Of a DNA stretch of 27,016 nucleotides, positions 8,917-17,414 are shown piece after piece. The stretch is from Coriobacteriaceae bacterium (GTDB lineage Bacteria; Actinomycetota; Coriobacteriia; Coriobacteriales; Coriobacteriaceae), in the NCBI GenBank assembly GCA_902363875.1, contig CABJBO010000027.1, forward strand, positions 1 to 27,016, written 5' to 3'. The notes under the pieces were generated by a model, which saw nothing but the letters and a program-made list of their open reading frames with translations, did not search any database and had not been told where the DNA came from. Positions within the stretch are counted from its first letter, which is position 1; every line of letters begins with the position of its first letter. A program made the position numbers and the translations under genes.

Positions 8917-9054
8917 ACTCATTTAAGTGCGTCCCCAACGAGTGCAAATGACGAGAGTGGATAATCTCCCACTTTGAGCCCACAAACAAGCCAAAAACGG
9001 GAGATTATCCACTCTCATTCTGCGGGCACTCATTTAAGTACGTCCCCAATGAGT
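8917..9054. repeat. Composite palindromic repeat, copy B
   Basis: The second copy of the element at 84-219 lies in the gap between the sensor operon promoter side and the 6-phospho-beta-glucosidase. Order: a 27-nt unit (8917-8943, two changes from copy A), the large inverted repeat (arms 8951-8971 and 8998-9018), then another 27-nt unit (9028-9054, identical in sequence to 193-219). The centre CCACTTTGAGCC is conserved in both copies while the rest of the loop varies. The gap 8830-9141 otherwise contains only the terminator at 9074. Confidence 0.88.
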
Positions 9055-9073
9055 GCTTTCGCTTCTTTTAACA

Positions 9074-9111
9074 AAACGCCCGGCGGGCATTAACTGCTCG
9101 CCGGGCGTTTT
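9074..9111 (-). terminator. Rho-independent terminator of 6-phospho-beta-glucosidase gene
   Basis: A 13-bp stem (AAAACGCCCGGCG, 9074-9086, with its complement at 9099-9111) ends in a run of T on the minus strand, 31 nt after the stop codon. It is symmetrical and could work in both directions. Confidence 0.88.
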
Positions 9112-9141
9112 GGTTAGGAGGCTGTGGTTGTTGGGAAAGCC

Positions 9142-10575
<1,434 letters not shown>

Positions 10576-10608
10576 TCAATCCTTTCACACGCTGTTTGTC
10601 GTGGCTTC

Positions 10609-10637
10609 AGTATCCCCGTAAGCAGCGCGCTACTCAA
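10609..10637 (-). promoter_or_regulatory. Promoter candidate for 6-phospho-beta-glucosidase gene
   Basis: On the minus strand TTGAGT (10632-10637) and GATACT (10609-10614) are separated by 17 nt, upstream of the ATG at 10572. Sigma-A-like match; no obvious catabolite site was found. Confidence 0.5.
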
Positions 10638-10725
10638 CGGCAACGGCGCAGGTCGACACTTCTTTTCGCGCACAGGCGCCCCGCAGCCGCCCCCGTCTGA
10701 CACTTTCTGATACCGCCGCCCCACA

Positions 10726-10758
10726 CCACCACAAAGGGGACAGGCACCTTTGTGGTGG
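10726..10758. repeat. REP-like palindrome with GGGACAGG core
   Basis: Perfect 11-bp arms CCACCACAAAG/CTTTGTGGTGG (10726-10736 and 10748-10758) enclose GGGACAGGCAC. It shares its loop motif, but not its arms, with the palindromes at 160-219, 8917-9054 and 13955-13985. Confidence 0.8.
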
Positions 10759-10918
10759 TTGGGGACGGTTTGTCTCGATCTGTAACAGGTAGGCAGCCAA
10801 AACCGGGCTTGGTGTTACAGATCGAGATTTTCGGGCAGCCCCCCGCAGTTTGTCTAAATCTGTAACAGGTAGAGACGATTTAGCCCGCTAGATGTTACAG
10901 ATCGAGACAAACAGGAAG
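10759..10918. repeat. Two tandem 80-bp palindromic units
   Basis: Two units start 80 nt apart. In each, 15-nt arms TCT(CG/AA)ATCTGTAACA and TGTTACAGATCGAGA (10773-10787 with 10813-10827; 10853-10867 with 10893-10907) enclose 25 nt that differ between units. The right arms are identical; the second left arm carries two changes. The array touches the stop of the DUF4867 gene at 10922, so in the minus transcript it gives two successive hairpins that may act as terminators or 3' stabilisers. With the palindrome at 10726 it fills most of the gap 10573-10921. Confidence 0.85.
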
Positions 10919-10921
10919 CCC

Positions 10922-11566
10922 CTAGTCGCAGGTGATGTCGAGGTTTTTGCCGATGAGGCCCACGTAACCGCCCTCGGCCGCCTTGGGGCTGTCGGCGTGG
11001 CAGAGGACCCACTTGTCGGCCTTCCAGTAGCAGTAGCTGTCACCGGCGGCAGGCATGTCGGCTGCAGCCTCGGGGCGCGGGCCGTTGGTGCCCGCCGGCA
11101 GCGCCACCATCACCTGGAAGCCGCCGTCGTCGACCATGCATGGCGTGTAGTGGAGCGTGGTGTTGAAGACTTCGACGACCGTACCCGCCGGCACGCGGAA
11201 CGCCTTGACGCACGCGGTGTCGAGCTTGCCGTCCTCGATCTCCCAGCGATGCGCCACGAGCAGGATAAAGTCGCGGGCGCCCAGGTTAAACTCGCTGGCG
11301 CGGTGATACTCCAGGCAGTTGAGGCGTGTGTTGTGGCCGTTGCACCAGCCGAGCTGGAAGGGGCGGCCGCCAAACATGAGAAAGCCCAGTTTGTCGGCAT
11401 CCTTGACGTCTTCGAGCTCCGGCGCACTTGCTACGTACTTGCTGCCCTCGGGAATGGGCGTGGCAGAGAGCGCCTCGAGCACGGGCGACGTGAGCTCGGA
11501 CGGAACGTCATCCCAAACGTTGCCATAGGATTTGAACTCGGGATCGTTGACAGAATAGATATGCAT
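10922..11566 (-). CDS. DUF4867 family protein
   Basis: This 214-residue cytoplasmic protein resembles the DUF4867 family, whose members I know mainly as hypothetical cupin-like proteins encoded near sugar-metabolism genes in Firmicutes and Actinobacteria. The visible core is beta-rich ('LGFLMFGGRPFQLGWCNGHNT', 'ARDFILLVAHRWEI', 'FRVPAGTVVEVFNTTLHYTPC'), the last piece being cupin-like with possible metal-ligand His residues. The start at 11566 follows ACAGGAG 6 nt upstream; a frame open to 11668 lacks a ribosome site and crosses the promoter. It has its own promoter candidate and stands alone between LuxS and the GH1 gene. A sugar isomerase or epimerase role is conceivable from the fold, but nothing here shows a substrate. 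Confidence 0.8.
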   Translation of the reverse strand: MHIYSVNDPEFKSYGNVWDDVPSELTSPVLEALSATPIPEGSKYVASAPELEDVKDADKLGFLMFGGRPFQLGWCNGHNTRLNCLEYHRASEFNLGARDFILLVAHRWEIEDGKLDTACVKAFRVPAGTVVEVFNTTLHYTPCMVDDGGFQVMVALPAGTNGPRPEAAADMPAAGDSYCYWKADKWVLCHADSPKAAEGGYVGLIGKNLDITCD

Positions 11567-11600
11567 GTTCACTCCTGTTCGTTTATGTGACAGTACGAAC

Positions 11601-11629
11601 ATTCTAGAACAAACATGAGCGATTTTGAA
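11601..11629 (-). promoter_or_regulatory. Promoter candidate for DUF4867 gene
   Basis: TTCAAA (11624-11629) and TAGAAT (11601-11606) are 17 nt apart on the minus strand, 35 nt before the start codon. The -10 sits in a near-palindrome, GTTCTAGAATGTTC, that could be an operator. Confidence 0.5.
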
Positions 11630-11650
11630 CGCTCGTCCCGACCACTCAAC

Positions 11651-11681
11651 AAAAAGGCGCCCCCGCATAAGCGAAGGCGCC
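11651..11681 (-). terminator. Terminator of luxS
   Basis: On the minus strand GGCGCC TTCGC, a 4-nt loop and GCGGG GGCGCC form an 11-bp stem followed by TTTTT, 30 nt after the luxS stop. Confidence 0.88.
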
Positions 11682-11710
11682 CAATGCGCGCGCTTTGAGC
11701 GATAAAGCCC

Positions 11711-12199
11711 TTACGCCTGCTGGTAGTGCAGGTGCTTCTCGTCGATATCGGCCAGGTCGCGGTCGAGATAACGACGCGCAAGCCAGTTGGCCATGGGGAG
11801 GTTCTGGTCCAGGTAGTTGCCGCACTCCTCGGGAGCAGCGCCGGGGATATCGCCCTCAAAGCCAGCAACAAACTCGAACAGCTCACGCACAAGCGGCAAG
11901 ATTTCCTCGCTCGTCAGCTCACCAAAAACGACGAGGTAAAAGCCCGTGCGGCAGCCCATGGGCCCAAAGTAGACGATACGGCTCGACCACTCGGCATGGT
12001 TGCGAAGGAAGGTGGCGCCCAGATGCTCGATGGTGTGGCACTCGGCCGTGTTCATGACTGGCTCCTTGTTGGGCGTGGTCAGGCGCAGGTCAAAGGTGGT
12101 GACGGCGGCGCCGGTCGCCGGATCGCGGTCGATGCGGCTCACATACACGCCGGGCTCAAGCAGCAGATGGTCAACGGAAAAACTTGCGATGCGCTCCAT
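11711..12199 (-). CDS. luxS: S-ribosylhomocysteine lyase LuxS
   Basis: The 162-residue enzyme cleaves S-ribosylhomocysteine to homocysteine and DPD, the precursor of autoinducer-2, in the activated methyl cycle. Metal ligands are His55 and His59 of the 'HTIEH' motif and Cys126 in 'EECGNYL'; Glu58 and Cys83 ('GPMGCRTGFYL') complete the active site. Length and order are canonical. GAGAGGA lies 6 nt before the ATG. The gene is monocistronic: its promoter candidate is inside a large palindrome (12221-12295) and it ends at the terminator at 11651. No pfs/mtnN or methionine gene is adjacent, so the AI-2 role cannot be judged from context. Confidence 0.97.
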   Translation of the reverse strand: MERIASFSVDHLLLEPGVYVSRIDRDPATGAAVTTFDLRLTTPNKEPVMNTAECHTIEHLGATFLRNHAEWSSRIVYFGPMGCRTGFYLVVFGELTSEEILPLVRELFEFVAGFEGDIPGAAPEECGNYLDQNLPMANWLARRYLDRDLADIDEKHLHYQQA

Positions 12200-12220
12200 G
12201 GCAGTTCCTCTCGGTAGTCA

Positions 12221-12295
12221 ATTTGGGACGGGGCTCTTTTAGCTGGTTCGAATGGTCGCACCAATCATACCAGTCAAAAAAGCCCCGTCCCAAAT
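12221..12295. repeat. 75-nt inverted repeat between kinase and luxS
   Basis: Perfect 15-nt arms ATTTGGGACGGGGCT (12221-12235 and, inverted, 12281-12295) extend with mismatches to a CTGGT/ACCAG pair (12243-12247, 12269-12273). In the minus transcript leaving the kinase gene the first arm is GC-rich and followed by TTTTTT, so it may terminate that transcript. A luxS promoter candidate lies within it. The neighbouring piece 12301-12335 also carries a GGACGGGGG motif. Confidence 0.85.
12264..12293 (-). promoter_or_regulatory. luxS: Promoter candidate for luxS, inside palindrome
   Basis: TTGGGA (12288-12293) lies in the upstream palindrome arm and TATGAT (12264-12269) in its loop, 18 nt apart, with TGG giving an extended -10. 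It lies 65 nt before the luxS ATG. Confidence 0.42.
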
Positions 12296-12351
12296 GAGCT
12301 GCCTAGGACGGGGGTCAATGAGTTTTTAATCCCCGCCCCAGAAAAATCATT

Positions 12352-13842
12352 CTAGGCCGTGTACGCGATGGTCGCCTCAACGGCATGGCGCCAGCCGGCG
12401 ATCTTTTTGGCGCGCTCGTCGGCGGACATGGTGGACTCCACGATGCCGCGGGCGCCGTAGACGTCGACGACGTCGCGCGTGTACATGCCCAGCGCAATGC
12501 CGCAGGCCCAGGCCGCGCCCAGACCGCTCATCTCGTCGTTGCTCGCGATGCGAATGGGCGAGCCAACCAAGTCGCTCTCAAACTGCATCAGGTACGCGTC
12601 GCGCGTGGGACCGCCGTCAACACGAAGCTCGGCCAACGCCGCGCCCGAATCCTCGACCATCGCATCAATGACGTCGAAGATCTGATAGGCGATCGACTCA
12701 TCGGCAGCCTTTACGAACTCCGCACGGCCCGTGGTGCGCGTCATGCCAAAGATGCAGCCCTCGGCATCGCTCGCCCAGTGCGGCGCGCCCAGGCCAGTGA
12801 ACGCCGGCACAAAGTAGACACGGCTTGCCGGATTGGCGGCGTAGCACAGGTCGGTGACTTCCTCGGGATTGTTGATGAGTTCCAGGTCGTCGCGCAGCCA
12901 CGTCTTGACGGCGCCGGCGTAGCTCACGTTGCCCTCGAGAACATACTCGGTCACACCGTCCATACGCCATGCGAGCGAGCTCGAAAGCCCATGCGAGCTG
13001 GCGACGAACTCGTCGCCGACGTTCATCATGACCGAGCTTCCGGTGCCATAGGTCGCCTTGGCCATGCCGCGGCTATGGCAGCCCTGGGCAAACAAGGCGG
13101 CATGGCTGTCGCCGAGCACGCCGTGAATGGGCACGGGCGCCGGCAAAAAGCCGCGCAGGTCCGTTGTACCGAACAGGCCATCGGAATCGGTCACCTGCGG
13201 CAGACACGCCGGATTGACACCAAAGGCCTCGCACACCGGCTCGCTCCAGCAGCCACGGCGCAGGTCAAAAAGCTGCGTGCGGCTGGCATTGGACCAGTCG
13301 CAGCGGAACTCCGCGCCGCCCGTGAGCGTCCAGACCACCCAGGCATCGATGGTGCCCAGGCACAGCTCGCCCGCCGCCGCGGCCTCGGCAGCCGCGGGAA
13401 CGTTCGCGAGGATCCAGGCCATCTTGCCCGCCGGATAGTAGGGCGAGAGCACCAGACCCGTCGTGTCACGCACCAGCTCGGCCACGCCTTCGCGCGCAGC
13501 CAGCTCGTCGCACAGCTCGCGGGCGCGGGCGCACTGCCACACCACGGCATCGCACAGCGGCTCGCCCGTCGTGCGATTCCAGGCAACGGTAGTCTCGCGC
13601 TGGTTGGAGATGCCGATGCCGGCGACGTCGACCGGATCGACCCCGGTCTCCTCCACCACGGCGCGCGCCACGGCCAGCACGTTGGCGGCGATCTCGGCTG
13701 GATCATGGCTCACCCAGCCGGCCTCGTTGACAATCTGGCGATGCGAGCGGTCGGCGCGATGGATCAGATGGCCGCCCTCGTCCACCAGCAGCGCCTTAGT
13801 ACCCTGTGTGGACTGATCGATTCCGATGATGTATTTGCTCAT
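12352..13842 (-). CDS. GlpK-like FGGY carbohydrate kinase, probably not for glycerol
   Basis: The 496-residue FGGY kinase aligns without gaps to E. coli glycerol kinase through its first 270 residues. Glycerol-pocket positions Arg82/Glu83 ('NQRETT'), Trp102, Tyr135 and Asp245 ('GDSHAAL') are kept, as is the nucleotide loop 'YGTG' at 265-268. However, GlpK Gln246 and Phe270 are both Ser here, and the GlpK 'YFSGTK' segment reads 'YYPAGK', giving a larger, more polar pocket. C-terminal FGGY motif is 'VDGGPTRDAYLMQFESDL'. It transfers phosphate from ATP to a polyol or ketose. It follows the transketolase genes by 142 nt on the same strand, which supports phosphorylation of the ketose made by the upstream isomerase (for example apulose, ribulose or xylulose). 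An automatic label 'glpK' would be doubtful. ACAGGAG precedes the ATG. Confidence 0.85.
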   Translation of the reverse strand: MSKYIIGIDQSTQGTKALLVDEGGHLIHRADRSHRQIVNEAGWVSHDPAEIAANVLAVARAVVEETGVDPVDVAGIGISNQRETTVAWNRTTGEPLCDAVVWQCARARELCDELAAREGVAELVRDTTGLVLSPYYPAGKMAWILANVPAAAEAAAAGELCLGTIDAWVVWTLTGGAEFRCDWSNASRTQLFDLRRGCWSEPVCEAFGVNPACLPQVTDSDGLFGTTDLRGFLPAPVPIHGVLGDSHAALFAQGCHSRGMAKATYGTGSSVMMNVGDEFVASSHGLSSSLAWRMDGVTEYVLEGNVSYAGAVKTWLRDDLELINNPEEVTDLCYAANPASRVYFVPAFTGLGAPHWASDAEGCIFGMTRTTGRAEFVKAADESIAYQIFDVIDAMVEDSGAALAELRVDGGPTRDAYLMQFESDLVGSPIRIASNDEMSGLGAAWACGIALGMYTRDVVDVYGARGIVESTMSADERAKKIAGWRHAVEATIAYTA

Positions 13843-13954
13843 GTACTCTCCTGTCTCCCCCGTCGATTCAAAACTAAAACCCGACGGACAAGGAGCGAGT
13901 GGCCGACCGGCTCATGAGAGCGCAGCCGGCCTGCTCAGAATTCAACCTAAAAGG

Positions 13955-13985
13955 ATTGGTGCAAACCTGTCCCCGATGCACCAAT
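13955..13985. repeat. REP-like palindrome with GGGGACAGG core
   Basis: Arms ATTGGTGCA/TGCACCAAT (13955-13963 and 13977-13985) enclose a loop with GGGGACAGG on the minus strand. It touches the stop codon of the transketolase C subunit and splits the operon from the kinase gene. Confidence 0.8.
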
Positions 13986-14926
13986 TACTCTGCGGGAAGG
14001 AACTCGACGACCGTCTTGGCGATTCCCTCGCCCGTCAGGCCGTAGTGCGCAAAGACCTCGGGGCTCGTACCGGTGATGGCCGGCGCATCGGGTAGACTCA
14101 GGCACTTGACCGGACGCGGGCAGTGCTCACCCACGACCTGTGCGACCATGGAACCCAGGCCACCGAAGGGACTGTGCTCCTCGACGGTCACGACGGCTCG
14201 CGTGGCACCGGCGGCCTCGATCACGGCCTCGGCGTCGAGCGGCTTGACGCAGTACATATCGAGCACCGTTGCCGAGATACCCTGCTCGGCCAAAAGGTCG
14301 GCGGCGTCCACGGCGTGGCGGACCATCTCACCGGTGGCGACGATCGCCACATCGGTGCCGCGGCGCACCCAGGTGGCGCGGTCCATCTGGAACGGGCACT
14401 CGTCCTCGGTGTACACGTCCTCCACCGGGTTGCGGCCCACGCGGATGTAGGCCGGCTTGTTGTCGGCAACCAGGGCGCGCACGAGCTCGGCGGTCTGGAA
14501 GCGATCGCTCGGCAGATACACGCGCATGTTGGGAATCGCGCTCATGGCGGCGATATCCTGCGCGGAGTGATGGCTCATACCGAGGGCGCCATAGGAAACG
14601 CCGCCCGAGATGCCGATGAGCTTGACGTTGGTGTTGGAGTACGAAACGTCGACCTTGCACTGCTCATACGAGCGCGTGGTCACAAAGGACGCCGGCGAGG
14701 CGGCCCAGGCCTTCTTGCCGCACGAGGCCATACCGGCGGCGATACTCACCAGGTCCTGCTCGGCGATGCCGACCTCAATGGACTGCTGGGGATACTGGTC
14801 AAAGAACGGCGTGAGCGATGCGGAGCCGCGGGAGTCGGAGCACAAGACGACGATGTCTTTATCGGTTGCGGCGGCCTCGAGCAGCGTGTCGCAGATAGCC
14901 TTGCGGTTGGCGATCTTGTTAGCCAT
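13985..14926 (-). CDS. Transketolase C-terminal subunit
   Basis: The 313-residue subunit carries the pyrimidine-binding domain with the catalytic Glu in 'EVGIAEQDLVSIAAGMA', the 'SFVTTRSYEQ' and 'ISGGVSYGALGMSHHS' segments of the family, and the C-terminal transketolase domain ('VVTVEEHSPFGGLGSMV'). It needs the N subunit to form the thiamine-diphosphate site and transfers two-carbon ketol units between sugar phosphates. The start at 14926 is set by AGGAGG 6 nt upstream and overlaps the end of the N-subunit gene by 8 nt; an upstream extension to 14980 only adds sequence overlapping that gene. Given the sugar isomerase and kinase next to it, this pair may be specialised, as AptA/AptB are for apulose 4-phosphate, or may supply general pentose metabolism. 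Confidence 0.93.
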   Translation of the reverse strand: MANKIANRKAICDTLLEAAATDKDIVVLCSDSRGSASLTPFFDQYPQQSIEVGIAEQDLVSIAAGMASCGKKAWAASPASFVTTRSYEQCKVDVSYSNTNVKLIGISGGVSYGALGMSHHSAQDIAAMSAIPNMRVYLPSDRFQTAELVRALVADNKPAYIRVGRNPVEDVYTEDECPFQMDRATWVRRGTDVAIVATGEMVRHAVDAADLLAEQGISATVLDMYCVKPLDAEAVIEAAGATRAVVTVEEHSPFGGLGSMVAQVVGEHCPRPVKCLSLPDAPAITGTSPEVFAHYGLTGEGIAKTVVEFLPAE

Positions 14927-15755
14927 TGATAGCCTCCTTATGGGCAGCGAAATCGGCGATGATCTGGGCATATTCCTCATCGTTGGGCAGGTGATGATGC
15001 CAGGCGGCCTTGTCCTCCATAACCGGCGAGCCGTAGCCCTTCACCGTGTTGAGGATGATGACCGTGGGCTTACCCTTGGTCTCGGCGGCCAGCGTCAGCG
15101 CGGCGTCGATGGCCTGGACGTCGTTGCCCGGAATGGACAGCACGTTCCAACCGAAGGCGGCCCAGCGCTCCTCCTGCGAATCCTGCTTCATGACGTCCTC
15201 GGTGCTGCCGCTGATCTGCAGGCGGTTGCGGTCCACGAGCGCGCACAGGTTATCGAGCTGGTAGTTGCCGCCGCTCATGGCGCCCTCCCAGACCGAGCCC
15301 TCGGCAAGCTCGCCGTCGCCCATGATGGTGTAGACGCGGTAGTCGCGGCCATCCATCTTGCCGGCAAGCGCCATCCCGACGGCCACGGGCAGGCCATGAC
15401 CCAGCGAGCCCGAGTTCATCTCGATGCCCTTGAGCTTGTTGTTGGGGTGGCCGATGTAGGGGCTGCCGAACTTAGAGAAGCGGGCCTTGACGTCGTCGAG
15501 GTCCAGATAGCCCTCGTGGCAGAGCACCGCGTAGTAGGCCTCCATGGCGTGGCCCTTGGAGAGCACGAAGCGATCGCGGTTGGGATTGTCGACGGTCTCG
15601 GGCGAAATGTTGAGGTGGTTGGCGTAGAGGGTCATCAGCGCATCGATGACCGACATGTCGCCGCCGATGTGCCCGCCGGCGCCAGCCATGATGATATCGA
15701 CGCAATCGCGTCGAAGGTCCCAACGCAGGGACTCAAGCTCTTCGATAGTTGCCAT
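14919..15755 (-). CDS. Transketolase N-terminal subunit
   Basis: The 278-residue subunit holds the pyrophosphate-binding domain: 'AGGHIGGDMSVIDALMTLY' near the start, 'FVLSKGHAMEAYYAVL', 'NSGSLGHGLPVAVGMAL' and the ThDP motif 'GDGELAEGSVWEGAM' ending in 'DRNRLQ'. The usual 'GHPGG' reads 'GHIGG'. The ATG at 15755 lies 2 nt after the isomerase stop, and its site GCGAGGAG is inside the isomerase coding end, so translation is coupled; a frame open to 15947 is out of frame over the isomerase and is not used. It ends 8 nt inside the C-subunit gene. Split transketolases are normal in many anaerobes, so the split alone is not odd. Confidence 0.93.
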   Translation of the reverse strand: MATIEELESLRWDLRRDCVDIIMAGAGGHIGGDMSVIDALMTLYANHLNISPETVDNPNRDRFVLSKGHAMEAYYAVLCHEGYLDLDDVKARFSKFGSPYIGHPNNKLKGIEMNSGSLGHGLPVAVGMALAGKMDGRDYRVYTIMGDGELAEGSVWEGAMSGGNYQLDNLCALVDRNRLQISGSTEDVMKQDSQEERWAAFGWNVLSIPGNDVQAIDAALTLAAETKGKPTVIILNTVKGYGSPVMEDKAAWHHHLPNDEEYAQIIADFAAHKEAING

Positions 15756-15757
15756 TT

Positions 15758-17158
15758 CTACTCTCCTCGCAGGTAAGCTTTGACGTCTTCTTCGATGGGG
15801 TCGTACAGGTCGGGGACAATGCCGATGTACTTGCACGCCTCGTAGAGCACCGGCACCACGTTGGCGTGAATGGCGACGCAATGGTGGATGTAGGGACCCT
15901 CGACGATCTTGGTCTCGAGGCGCTTGAGGTTGTCGACCTCGACCCACAGGTAGGTGCCCATGCCGGCCGGGCCGTCGATGCCGCGAGCGTTGCCCAGCAG
16001 CAGCGAGTACTCACCGTTGTCGCCGTCAAAGCGAGCAAGGGTGAGGTCGCCGTGCTTGGCCTCGGCCGTCAGCGCGCCGGGGTGATCGAACGCCAGCGGG
16101 TAGGTGAGCTTGGGCTTGACGGCCGCACAGCTGCAGGGCCAGGGACCACAGTGCTGCAGCAGCTCGCCGTTCTCGTTATCGGGATGGCGCACGGTCCAGT
16201 CGGCGAACATGCCGCGGTGACGGCCCAGGTCGGCGGCCTCGACCATCAGCGCGGTGATGGCGCCATGGATATCGGTCTCGCATACGATGGGGATGCCCAT
16301 CTCGTTGAGGATTGCGTTGGCGGCGCAGGGCATAATGCCCAGCTCGTCCTGCAGAGCGTTCCAGCACTGGATGGCGCCGGCGTTGCAGCCGTACTTCTCG
16401 ACCAGGCGCTTCATGGCAATGGCGAGTCCTGCGACCGCAGGAACCTTGTCCTCGGGGATGCAGATCTCAAAGCTGTCACCAATGTGGGCGAGCATGGCTG
16501 CCATGGCCTGCTCGTCAGCCTGGGCGTCGCGCACGGCCTGGACAAGCTCGGTCATGGGGATGGGCGAAAGCTGGATGTTGAACTTCTCGAGCAGCTCGCC
16601 CTCGTTGCACATGGTCGACCAGAAATCGAACGGACGGGTGGCCATCTGCAGGATGCGGGTGTGCTTGAAGGTCTTGACCACGTTGCACACGGCCAAAAAG
16701 TCCCAGACGCCGCGCTCGAACTCGGGATCGGTCAGACGGCAGTTGGTCATGTAGGTGAAGGGAACCTGGAAACGGCGCAGGACCTTGCCGGTGGCGAACA
16801 GGCCGCACTGGCTATCACGCAGACGGGTGCCGTCGGGCTCGGGGCGCTCGTCGCGCGGCCCCCACAGCAGCACGGGCAAGCCGAGCTCGCGGGCAAGGCG
16901 GGCGCAGACATACTCGGTACCAAAGTTGGCGTGGCAGAGCATGATGCCGTCGACGCCCTCGGCGCGGAACTTCTCGACGATAGGCGCGATATGGCTGTCG
17001 TCGAACAGCAGGCCCTCGTCGTTGATGTCGTCGATATCCACAATCTCGACGCCGATCTCGCGCAGGCGATCAGCCGTCAGACCGCGATACTTGATCGCGT
17101 CCGGCGCGCTAAAGATACTGCGGCGCGTGGGCACAAAGCCGAGCTTGATCTTGTCCAT
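15758..17158 (-). CDS. L-fucose/L-arabinose isomerase family protein
   Basis: The 466-residue cytoplasmic enzyme belongs to the fucose/arabinose isomerase fold (COG2407-like). Typical pieces: N-terminal Rossmann-like part ('DGIMLCHANFGTEY'), 'VLLWGPRDERP', the central 'AIQCWNALQDELGIMPC', the metal-site stretch 'IPIVCETDIHGAI' with Glu and Asp ligands, and a C-terminal His region ('GPYIHHCVAIHANV'). Such enzymes interconvert an aldose and a ketose using Mn2+ or a similar ion. It is first in the operon with split transketolase and a GlpK-like kinase, so its ketose product is probably phosphorylated and then cleaved by ketol transfer. The substrate is unknown: L-fucose itself is unlikely without a fuculose aldolase, while D-arabinose, apiose or another pentose would fit. 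GGGGAGG precedes the ATG. Confidence 0.85.
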   Translation of the reverse strand: MDKIKLGFVPTRRSIFSAPDAIKYRGLTADRLREIGVEIVDIDDINDEGLLFDDSHIAPIVEKFRAEGVDGIMLCHANFGTEYVCARLARELGLPVLLWGPRDERPEPDGTRLRDSQCGLFATGKVLRRFQVPFTYMTNCRLTDPEFERGVWDFLAVCNVVKTFKHTRILQMATRPFDFWSTMCNEGELLEKFNIQLSPIPMTELVQAVRDAQADEQAMAAMLAHIGDSFEICIPEDKVPAVAGLAIAMKRLVEKYGCNAGAIQCWNALQDELGIMPCAANAILNEMGIPIVCETDIHGAITALMVEAADLGRHRGMFADWTVRHPDNENGELLQHCGPWPCSCAAVKPKLTYPLAFDHPGALTAEAKHGDLTLARFDGDNGEYSLLLGNARGIDGPAGMGTYLWVEVDNLKRLETKIVEGPYIHHCVAIHANVVPVLYEACKYIGIVPDLYDPIEEDVKAYLRGE

Positions 17159-17216
17159 GTACGTCCTCCCCTAGTCACATGTTCAGTAAACAGACGCATG
17201 TTTCGTTTTGTTCTTT

Positions 17217-17306
17217 TTACTAAATGTTTTACTCTTTTGTTTAGAAGTTTAGCGCGAAATACCCGTAAGCGGTAGAAAAATCAGCCTAAACGGTATGTAA
17301 ACAAAC
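17217..17306. promoter_or_regulatory. Operator region upstream of isomerase operon
   Basis: AT-rich non-coding DNA before the isomerase gene contains TAAATGTTTT (17221-17230), close to the TAAATGTTTA site at 18521 in front of the LacI-type gene and to RbsR/CcpA-like operators (TAAACGTTTA). Other related pieces are CTAAAC and GTAAAC half-sites at 17286-17302. The shared motif suggests regulation by the adjacent repressor. A promoter could not be fixed. Confidence 0.45.
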
Positions 17307-17324
17307 TGAACATACAAGGGAAAC

Positions 17325-17351
17325 AAAAAGAGGACCCCGAAGGATCCTCTC
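17325..17351 (-). terminator. Terminator of LacI-type regulator gene
   Basis: AGAGGATCC, loop TTCG, GGGTCCTCT then TTTTTG on the minus strand, about 65 nt after the regulator stop: a standard intrinsic terminator separating the regulator from the isomerase operon. Confidence 0.9.
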
Positions 17352-17414
17352 TTGGTAGCGTTATGTTTACCGCCCTGGCGCGCTTTGACACGCCGCAGAC
17401 GATGCCGTCTCCGC

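Noticed and set aside
10759..10918. CRISPR array
   Set aside because: Only two units with internal palindromes and long variable loops, no cas genes, and spacing does not match repeat-spacer geometry.
12200..12351. SAH riboswitch upstream of luxS
   Set aside because: The leader is only a palindrome and a short spacer; no SAH-switch-like conserved stretches were recognised.
12352..13842. Plain glycerol kinase (glpK) annotation
   Set aside because: Overall match is strong, but two substrate-pocket positions differ and no glpF, glpD or glpT gene is nearby; operon partners point to a sugar pathway.
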